In this document: positions 9,132 through 16,482 of the stretch, piece by piece | Layout of the letters: each line of letters begins with the position of its first letter | Numbering within the stretch: position 1 is the first letter of the stretch | Assembly: GCA_039105265.1 (NCBI GenBank) | Contig: JAPFFF010000011.1 | Location: 1,860,001-1,924,000, forward strand | Direction of reading: 5' to 3' | DNA length: 64,000 nt | Source of the DNA: Tritrichomonas musculus | Taxonomy: Eukaryota; Parabasalia; Tritrichomonadida; Tritrichomonadidae | The notes under the pieces: model-generated | Database searches by the model: none | Told to the model about the DNA's origin: nothing | What the model saw: only the letters and a program-made list of their open reading frames with translations | Program-made: the position numbers and the translations under genes

Positions 9132-9662
9132 ATGATTAGGAAAAGAAATGCTAATGCAGGTATCAATGCAAACGTTTCATTAGAACCATCAGCTGCATCG
9201 CAATCAACATCTAATATTAATAATAATATCATCATTAATAAGAGGGATGATGGCAAGGAGGATATCGTCATTACGAGAGATATCGATGAGGAGCAACCAG
9301 TATCATCCGCTGAGGGCATGGATGTGAGGACTGTTATATTAGAATCATATGCACAAATATTATTGAATCAAGATAAGGCGTTATTAAGTAATCTCATCTC
9401 CAAAAATTGTATCATTGTCCCCATGTCAGCTTTACAAAATATTATCAAGGCAGCTATCCATACTGAACAGGTAGATATATATTTGGATGAAGATATTAAA
9501 TGTTGTGCAACTAAAGCTAATCCAATTCGTAAAATAGAAGCTATCAAAATTGTTAATGAGAATGGAGAAATTGTAACTGATTTCAAGCAGGTCTACAATA
9601 AGGAGTATAACGAACTCGTTAACGTATACCATTTATGTCTCAAATACTGCATCAATATGTAA
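9132..9662 (+). CDS. Conserved Maverick protein of unknown function
   Basis: A 176-residue protein. The first 55 residues are Asn/Ser-rich and variable, while the C-terminal 115 residues are predicted helical and contain a Cys pair (KCCATKANP). The same C-terminal layout (helix, LIxLIKxAxxxExVxLxxxxD, Cys cluster, IxxIxxxxNE, then a Tyr-rich end) is found in 46281-46856 of Maverick B, so the two are probably homologues. The Cys positions could bind a metal, but this is only a guess. I do not recognise a named family. Confidence 0.65.
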   Translation: MIRKRNANAGINANVSLEPSAASQSTSNINNNIIINKRDDGKEDIVITRDIDEEQPVSSAEGMDVRTVILESYAQILLNQDKALLSNLISKNCIIVPMSALQNIIKAAIHTEQVDIYLDEDIKCCATKANPIRKIEAIKIVNENGEIVTDFKQVYNKEYNELVNVYHLCLKYCINM

Positions 9663-10155
9663 AAATAAAAATGCAAAAACCAACCCCCATAATTGGATGC
9701 GTAATGCATTCTCTCGAGGAACCAACATACGTACCCGGGATTATATATCAATCCCCCAAGGAAAATATCTGCATCCAATTACAGGAGCTGGTTTGGGTTT
9801 GCATTGCCGACAATGCTTCGTATTATCCATAATCCACAAGTAATAGCTTACCACAAGGTGTTTAGTTCGCTAGGGCTCTATCACAAATATGGACCGAAAA
9901 TAATACGAAAAATCGGTATGGCAGCGAATCGAACTCATGCCTGCCGCCGAAGCTGGGAGACATGCTTCATGATCCAACAACTATACCAGTTAGCGCTAAC
10001 ACATATATGTTTTCGATTTACTATTTAAACTGTTCCAATCATATTCCATCATACATATAGAACGCAGTTCCTGCTCGCTCTATATACCCAAAATTTTTCA
10101 AAAATATTTTTTATATCACATGTCCAAAATTATTTTATTTTTTATCCTAATATAA
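9663..10155. other. 490-bp spacer in Maverick A, with a tRNA-like stretch
   Basis: No convincing protein gene is seen; the two short plus-strand frames here have no conserved features. The stretch 9915-9987 read on the minus strand has 73 bases, near-complementary ends (GGTATAG and CCATACC) and a T-loop-like GTTCGATTC, but the internal stems do not pair as in a normal tRNA. The last 50 bp are T-rich and lead into the start of the next gene. Confidence 0.4.
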
Positions 10156-10614
10156 ATGTCTGTTGATTCAATCGTAGACACTAACAATAACTTCTACTCA
10201 CCAACCAAGCTCGTTTCATTTATCAATGATACATATAAGAACAACAAGTTTGTAAAGGCTGTCATCTATTTCGAAGGGGAGAAAGTATTTAAAAATAGGT
10301 TTGACAAATATTGTTGCAAACCTTTATTCATCACACTCGAATCTAATAATAAGAAAAATAATGTATTCATCAACTATAATAAAATCATTAAATTGTTTGG
10401 GGATTCGATTATAGTATCATTCAACTGCAAATTCGATAGCAAGGATAAGCTATACGTCCTTATCATAGAACTCACAATGCAAACATATATGGACACTCCA
10501 TACTATCCATGTCACGTTCTTGAATGCGTCAACAAACATAATATTAAATGTATTCGCGACCAGTTCAAAATTGAATTCGATGATAGCGATATAAAGGATG
10601 ATTGCTTCGTATAA
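10156..10614 (+). CDS. Unrecognised 152-residue protein
   Basis: The start is preceded by a TTTTATTTTTTATCC box. The protein mixes Lys/Asn-rich turns with hydrophobic strands (KAVIYFEGEKVF, KLYVLIIELTMQTY) and has five Cys spread along it, without a recognisable metal-binding spacing. There are no membrane segments. No counterpart was found in Maverick B. The ORF is well placed in the collinear plus-strand set, which is the main support. Confidence 0.55.
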   Translation: MSVDSIVDTNNNFYSPTKLVSFINDTYKNNKFVKAVIYFEGEKVFKNRFDKYCCKPLFITLESNNKKNNVFINYNKIIKLFGDSIIVSFNCKFDSKDKLYVLIIELTMQTYMDTPYYPCHVLECVNKHNIKCIRDQFKIEFDDSDIKDDCFV

Positions 10615-10660
10615 ATATGCGTCGATTATTTTTTATATAATATTTTTTCTCGATAAGCAA

Positions 10661-11068
10661 ATGAGTGAATCGCAAATAGATAGCCCAACTATTACTAAGC
10701 AACTTCCATCCGTCACCGGGACAATTGTTAAATCGAAATCGAGTGATGTATTGAATAAGATTGATAACATTGATGATGAACCTGTTGAACCTGAATCTAA
10801 GAAGCCTCGTGGGCGAAGATGTAAGTATGCTAATGATGACGAGCGACGAGCTGCTAGACGCCAACAGCAACGTGAATATAGATTACGCAAAAAATATGAA
10901 ATGGAGATACTAAGGAGATATGTCGAGGAACATCTTGATGAGCTCGAAGAGGAGGAAGAGGATACCCCAGATGCGGATAATATCGATTGTAGTGTTAATG
11001 AGACAATTAATGAGACAATTAATGAGACACCTGATGATGAACCCTTAGTAGATGACTGTAATAATTAA
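10661..11068 (+). CDS. bZIP-like basic/coiled-coil protein
   Basis: The chosen start at 10661 gives 135 residues; an upstream in-frame start at 10598 would place coding sequence across the T-rich promoter box and overlap the preceding gene. A basic segment (RGRRCKYANDDERRAARRQQQREYR, about residues 47-75, split here for description) leads into a short amphipathic helix (about 76-100), as in bZIP DNA-binding regions, followed by a run of Glu and a threefold NETINET repeat. This suggests a small transcription-type regulator or DNA-binding protein, on pattern alone. Confidence 0.55.
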   Translation: MSESQIDSPTITKQLPSVTGTIVKSKSSDVLNKIDNIDDEPVEPESKKPRGRRCKYANDDERRAARRQQQREYRLRKKYEMEILRRYVEEHLDELEEEEEDTPDADNIDCSVNETINETINETPDDEPLVDDCNN

Positions 11069-11109
11069 ATAATTACATTTTATCGAACCATATTTTTATT
11101 TTTGTTTAA

Positions 11110-12114
11110 ATGAGTGATAGTGATGACTTCAATTATGATCCAAATGATGACTCATATCCCAAGACCTCACCTCCCAAGAAGCATGGCTCATCCAGTTGCA
11201 ACCTACCCCAGAATAAAACTGTACTGAGTCTAAATAAGGGAGAGATTGTTCAACTGCCTGGATTCAAGAGTTTATATAATTATTTATTGATCGAACTCAA
11301 GGATTTCGTTCGGGCGAGAGTTCATCAATATACCAAAAAGAAACGTGGTTACAAAGTTAAGGAATATGTCGAAAAATATCGAAGTAATCCACAACCATAT
11401 ATACCACCTCATCCCACTAAACGTAAGATGATAGCTCCACCCAAATCCAATATTAAGGCTATTGAATATACATCTAATGATTCATCCGCACCACCTGCAA
11501 ATTATATGTCTAAGAAGCAACGTAAGGCTGCTATCATCGCGGCTGCACGTGCTCAAAGACGACAACTCATCACTGATCAGGGATTGCAGGAAGCATATGA
11601 ACGTATCAAAGATAAAGCTAGACGAGCTCGTAGGGCAGTTGAACGAAAGCAACGCAAGAAGGATAATAAAGCTAAGCGTGCTGCTATAAAACAAGCTAAC
11701 TGGGAGAAGGAGCATAAGGAGAAGGAAATCAATAGGCTATTGAAGGAGGCTGAATCATATGATCCATACAAGCCACCTGCAAATTATATGTCTAAGAAGC
11801 AGCGTAAGGCTGCACTGATAGCAGCTGCTCAAAGTTCTAAAGCTGCAGCTAGAAAGCAACGTAGAAAGGAGAATAAAGCTAAGCGTGTTGCTATAAAACA
11901 AGCTAACTGGGAGAAGCATGTTGCTGAAAAGGAGGAAGCTAACGCTAGGGCAGCATTGATTCGTGACTCGAATGCACGTTCAAAAATATTCAATGATATA
12001 AAGAATAATGGTAAGCTTACACAATCTGCTAAACAAATCGCAAGGACTAAGCGAAACCTCGAATTGATACATGGTAAACCTGTTAGAATTATCAGTATTG
12101 AGGAGAACAAATAA
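11110..12114 (+). CDS. Basic repeat protein with internal LPGF module
   Basis: A 334-residue protein. The first 30 residues are acidic/Pro-rich. The LPGF module follows (about 33-100: LNKGEIVQLPGF, LKDFVRARV, RGYKVKEYVEKY), related to the N-termini of 4854-6023 and of the polymerase. Two tandem blocks begin with PPANYMSKKQRKAA (about residues 128 and 221), each followed by a Lys/Arg/Ala-rich helix containing KAKRxAIKQANWEK. The very basic, Ala-rich repeats resemble DNA-condensing core proteins. The role is inferred from composition; the repeat and module are seen directly. Confidence 0.7.
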   Translation: MSDSDDFNYDPNDDSYPKTSPPKKHGSSSCNLPQNKTVLSLNKGEIVQLPGFKSLYNYLLIELKDFVRARVHQYTKKKRGYKVKEYVEKYRSNPQPYIPPHPTKRKMIAPPKSNIKAIEYTSNDSSAPPANYMSKKQRKAAIIAAARAQRRQLITDQGLQEAYERIKDKARRARRAVERKQRKKDNKAKRAAIKQANWEKEHKEKEINRLLKEAESYDPYKPPANYMSKKQRKAALIAAAQSSKAAARKQRRKENKAKRVAIKQANWEKHVAEKEEANARAALIRDSNARSKIFNDIKNNGKLTQSAKQIARTKRNLELIHGKPVRIISIEENK

Positions 12115-12134
12115 TATGCTCCGCAAAAATAATA

Positions 12135-12860
12135 CTAATTCAAGTTATATATTTTCTTGAATCTATTTACATATACATTGACAGTTCTATTTTTAGTATC
12201 CTTCATGCTAACAAATAGAACACCTGATTTATTCTCTTTGATATATAATTCTCTGTAACGTACTCCGTTGAAATAGTAAAACTTATTATCGAAATAATAA
12301 TAGTTCTCAAATAAGTGGTCACCGTATTTATTCACGACAATTGCATCTTCATCTATATCGTCAAAATACTCGTATACAATACCTCTCGTTGAACTCCTAT
12401 TTTTATTATTATCTTGAGTCGAAACCCATCGTAAACATTTTACATGATAATATGTCCTATCCTGCTCTATATGGTCGACGATAGTTTTGTTTACAGGGTC
12501 ATCGTTATATATGAATTGTAGTGCAACAAGTCTATGTTTTTGTTGACAGCTACCATTGAGAGATACTTGGATGTATCCGCTAGTTTTATTTTTGAATTCA
12601 GTAACAATCCTACCAGTTGCTATCTTACGAATTGGATAAGGGTAGCAGTTCCATATCTCATACTCGTTTTCATAATTCTTGAGGGGGAACCATTTAGCAT
12701 CTTCATCCTTTTCAACGGTGGGACATACATCATCACCGCGTCCATCTGTATTGCAACCAACATCGACAAGATCAGGGGTAGCCTTCAATCTAGCATTCTC
12801 CTCCTCAAGTAATTTGATGCGTTCCAATAATTGGTCAATATTGATATTATCGTGAGACAT
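12135..12860 (-). CDS. NUMOD4-HNH homing-type endonuclease, Maverick A
   Basis: A 241-residue protein on the minus strand, divergent from the polymerase gene with a 62-bp gap. Residues 8-27 form a short leucine-rich coiled coil; the NUMOD4 domain is at about 57-90 (WFPLKNYENEYEIWNCYP); the HNH domain is at about 105-150 (KHRLVALQFI, then VDHIEQDRTYYHVKCLRWVS). This pairing is known in free-standing and intron-encoded endonucleases and in large-virus genomes. The C-terminal 90 residues are unassigned. Maverick B has a shorter NUMOD4-HNH gene at its left end. It may be a selfish passenger in the element. Confidence 0.88.
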   Translation of the reverse strand: MSHDNINIDQLLERIKLLEEENARLKATPDLVDVGCNTDGRGDDVCPTVEKDEDAKWFPLKNYENEYEIWNCYPYPIRKIATGRIVTEFKNKTSGYIQVSLNGSCQQKHRLVALQFIYNDDPVNKTIVDHIEQDRTYYHVKCLRWVSTQDNNKNRSSTRGIVYEYFDDIDEDAIVVNKYGDHLFENYYYFDNKFYYFNGVRYRELYIKENKSGVLFVSMKDTKNRTVNVYVNRFKKIYNLN

Positions 12861-12922
12861 TTTGATAGCGCGATAAAAAAATGAGTTGATTTTGAAACCG
12901 GGCCATTTTTAATGATATATAA

Positions 12923-15900
12923 ATGAAAAATAAATTATTGAGTAAGCTCACCAAAAGAGATATCTTATCGTTACCCGGATTCGCTAATAAAACTGCATCG
13001 TTGAGAGAGTTGAAGGGTGAGTTATCGAATCGATTGATAAGTATGCATATTAATAGGAGAGGTGTTTGCGTTGATGATTATATTAGAGCATTTGATAAGG
13101 ATGATAATAAATTATTCGCGACCATTCGTAAAAGCAAATCGAGTCATATCAATCGAGTTCAGCAACGTAATCAGTATAAAAATAGTATTCGCGACAACGC
13201 ATTAGAGGAGAGGCTTATATTAAACATCCCCATCAACTTATATCAATCCAAGACTGATGAGAGAATTCAATATGAGAAACGAATCAAGGATGTTGTCAAT
13301 AAACGCAATTTCCAAAAATATATGACCGAATATATGTTATACGTGAATAGGAGGATATCATTTGATGTGTTGATAGGAGATGATGAAGACAAACGTTTAG
13401 CATTTTGTGAGGCGTTGAGAAAATGTTATAGTTTGAAAGGTGATGAGAGACCTGTTGTCAAAGCTCACTCACTCGATGGTACCTATAAATATTTCACCCT
13501 GAGTGATAAATGGATGATTGATAACACGATTGGTCATATCGCAGGCACCGTTGATTTGATCGAAGATGCTAGTGATGTAAATCCCAACTACAACAGCACA
13601 TTTATACCCGTTCGATACGAAGCATTATTTGTAACTAAAAGTAAGTTCAAAAAGACCACCACATTTTCGATACAAAAATTGGACCCTGATACGAATACAG
13701 TTTATAATGAAGAGATTGAGATTGATGAAGATTTTAGAAACATGTATGATGGCGGATTTTTCCCATATATCAATTTGAGCAATATCGATTTGACAGATTA
13801 CCATATATTTAGTTCCATAGACAAAAATAACTATAAGGACAACTGCTTCGTATATGCATGTATTCAATCAGGTGTATTTGAGATAGATGAAATAAATCAT
13901 TTGAGGAATTATATTAGGACTAAGCGAGTTCCTTGTAATCGTATTATCAGTGTTGCCAAGGAATTCAAATGCCACTTCATTATACGACGTATCGATGAAT
14001 CCAAAGATACTCGCCACCAATATAATGTTAGAATTGATACGCGAAAGAAACCATGGGCTAAGGATTACGTGAGAACTGTCGACCTACTCCTATATAAGAA
14101 TCACTACATGATTAATAAAAATATCATGGCGACAACATATTATTTGGAACATAGAGATGAGCTCGATGAAAAATTTGCTCATATTCCAATTGATAGGAGA
14201 GTTCTAATCAAGGGTGTTAATAAAGATACCCCTCTATATAAAAATGAAGGTACCACTCCAATGATTATTCTACGTAAGATGTTTGATTTAAACTTATTTA
14301 GAGAGATTAAGAATTGTGAATTAAATATATTAGCAACGACCGAATTCAATAATAATCTCAATGACTATGTCGATTTAAATTATGATGTGGAGCTATGTTG
14401 CAAACCTATCAAAACAGATACTAATTACGGTAAGCAATGGAGTAGGATTTATTATAGCGATTACGAAACCAACTCAACGGTGTCTCCTCATGTTCCATAT
14501 CTAAATTGTACAGCTTGGAGAGATGGTGCATATATTCACAGTATATCTTTCACAGGAGATAATATTAATGAACAGCTATTAGATTATTTACAGGACCAAT
14601 CATTAACATACTTTCACAATCTAAAATATGATGCATGCTTCTTCATGAACACATATGGTTGGCGGCCCAAGATACTTGAGCGAGCAGGTACTATATTACA
14701 AATCATCATGAACAAATATATCGATAACAAGATTGTGAAAACGTTAACGTTCCGCAACAGCTATTCTCTAATTAATAAGCCCTTGAGGAAATTCGCGAGC
14801 ATGTTCAACTTAGATGTCCACAAGGAAATCATGGCTTATAAGTTATATACGGAACATAATATTAAACGTTGTATCGTGCCAGCGTTAGAATTCCAAATAC
14901 AATATTATGATGAGAAAAAAGATGAGAAATCTTTGCATGAGATTGCACGAGATTTTAAACAGTTGATTGAAAATGCGAAGATAGCTGATGCGTATGACTC
15001 ATTAAATATAGATATTATGAAATATGCGAAATTTTATTGCAAGAAGGATTGCATAGTTTTGATGAAGGGCTTGGAGAAATTTAATGAAGACCTCATGAAA
15101 ATATTTCATGAAACCAAGATTAATATGTTAAACATTCATAACTATATATCTATCTCAGCTATTGGATACGATTTCGCTAAGAGATATGGATGCTTTAATG
15201 GATGCTATGAGTTGAGTGGTAAGCCCCAGAATTTTATCCTGAGATGTGTAAGCGGAGGTAGGACAATGACTGCGAATAATGATAAGCAATACATAGAGGG
15301 GCGCATCCAAGACTTCGATGCCGTGTCTTTATATCCATCTGCGATGAGAATTATGAATGGGGTGCCAAAGGGCAAGCCTAAGATCATCCCCGCAAATGTT
15401 TCGAAGGAAGAGCTGTTGAGATATGACACGTTTTTTGCAGAAATCAATATTACAAAAATTAAATGTAAGAGTGATATTGATTACAAATTTGGGCATGTAT
15501 TCCATCGGGATGATAATGGTAGCAAGATATTTGATAACAATCCAGTCACCCATTTCTATATCGACAAGATAGCATTCATGGATTTAATGGAGTTTTATGA
15601 TTTCGATTATGAGTTCATTCGCGGATACTATTTCAATGAAGGTTTCAATACAACTATAAATAAGTTCATCGATAAATTATTTAGACTTAGATTGAGATAC
15701 CAACGAGCATGTAATCCGTTGGAGCAAACTATTAAGCTGCTCCTCAATAGTATATATGGTAAATCTATTTTGAAAGCTATTCCAATCGAGACTAAATCCG
15801 TCCCAAAGGAGAAGATATATAACTATATCTGGAGGAATTATAATTATATAAGTGAGATTACAGAAACCGATAATATTAACAACGTTTATGTTAAGAAGAT

Positions 15901-16453
15901 GAAGCCTATATATAATCACTTCAACCTACCACAATTTGGGGCATCAGTTCTCTCATGGAGTAAGCATATTATGAATAGAGTTATGAATACGGCTGAGCAA
16001 CACGGCATCAATATATATTATCAAGATACTGATAGCATGCATATTATGGAAGATGATGTTGAACGCATCGCAAAAATATATAATTCAAAATATGGGAGAC
16101 AATTGATTGGTAAGCAGATGTGTCAGTTTCATATTGATTTCGACAGATTTGATGGTGCTGTTGGCGAAGTCCATTCACGTAAACTGATAGCGCTTGGTAA
16201 GAAATCATATCTAGATATACTGGTCGATGAGAATGGCAACGAAGGATATCATATTAGAATGAAAGGTGTTCCTAAACAATGTATTCTCAATTATTGTAAG
16301 CGTCATAATATTAGTGTTGAAGAGTTATATGAGCTCATGTATAATGGTGAGGAGATTACATTTAACCTACTCGATGGTGCCAATTGTTTTCGCAAAAATA
16401 AATTGTATCAGCAAATCAATCTCCCTCAATTTAATAGGACAATGAAGTTTTAA
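12923..16453 (+). CDS. polB: Protein-primed type DNA polymerase B, Maverick A
   Basis: An 1176-residue polymerase expected to copy the element. Residues 1-60 carry the LPGF module. A Cys-His region spans about 306-394: DNCFVYAC (C308) and LLLYKNHYMI (H394), resembling an OTU/papain-like pair. The 3'-5' exonuclease motifs are DYETN (D513), FHNLKYD (564-570) and YCKKDC (705-710). Polymerase motifs are DxxSLYPS (797-805), NSIYGKS (about 942), YQDTDS (1033) and a KKSY motif further on. Protein-primed synthesis is inferred from the family. It starts after an AT-rich 62-bp divergent promoter gap shared with the HNH gene. Confidence 0.93.
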   Translation: MKNKLLSKLTKRDILSLPGFANKTASLRELKGELSNRLISMHINRRGVCVDDYIRAFDKDDNKLFATIRKSKSSHINRVQQRNQYKNSIRDNALEERLILNIPINLYQSKTDERIQYEKRIKDVVNKRNFQKYMTEYMLYVNRRISFDVLIGDDEDKRLAFCEALRKCYSLKGDERPVVKAHSLDGTYKYFTLSDKWMIDNTIGHIAGTVDLIEDASDVNPNYNSTFIPVRYEALFVTKSKFKKTTTFSIQKLDPDTNTVYNEEIEIDEDFRNMYDGGFFPYINLSNIDLTDYHIFSSIDKNNYKDNCFVYACIQSGVFEIDEINHLRNYIRTKRVPCNRIISVAKEFKCHFIIRRIDESKDTRHQYNVRIDTRKKPWAKDYVRTVDLLLYKNHYMINKNIMATTYYLEHRDELDEKFAHIPIDRRVLIKGVNKDTPLYKNEGTTPMIILRKMFDLNLFREIKNCELNILATTEFNNNLNDYVDLNYDVELCCKPIKTDTNYGKQWSRIYYSDYETNSTVSPHVPYLNCTAWRDGAYIHSISFTGDNINEQLLDYLQDQSLTYFHNLKYDACFFMNTYGWRPKILERAGTILQIIMNKYIDNKIVKTLTFRNSYSLINKPLRKFASMFNLDVHKEIMAYKLYTEHNIKRCIVPALEFQIQYYDEKKDEKSLHEIARDFKQLIENAKIADAYDSLNIDIMKYAKFYCKKDCIVLMKGLEKFNEDLMKIFHETKINMLNIHNYISISAIGYDFAKRYGCFNGCYELSGKPQNFILRCVSGGRTMTANNDKQYIEGRIQDFDAVSLYPSAMRIMNGVPKGKPKIIPANVSKEELLRYDTFFAEINITKIKCKSDIDYKFGHVFHRDDNGSKIFDNNPVTHFYIDKIAFMDLMEFYDFDYEFIRGYYFNEGFNTTINKFIDKLFRLRLRYQRACNPLEQTIKLLLNSIYGKSILKAIPIETKSVPKEKIYNYIWRNYNYISEITETDNINNVYVKKMKPIYNHFNLPQFGASVLSWSKHIMNRVMNTAEQHGINIYYQDTDSMHIMEDDVERIAKIYNSKYGRQLIGKQMCQFHIDFDRFDGAVGEVHSRKLIALGKKSYLDILVDENGNEGYHIRMKGVPKQCILNYCKRHNISVEELYELMYNGEEITFNLLDGANCFRKNKLYQQINLPQFNRTMKF

Positions 16454-16482
16454 TATTTTTGATTGGCTAGCTGATGACTAAC

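Noticed and set aside
9915-9987. A functional tRNA gene
   Set aside because: The ends and a T-loop-like word fit, but the D and T stems do not pair and the anticodon loop is of the wrong size.
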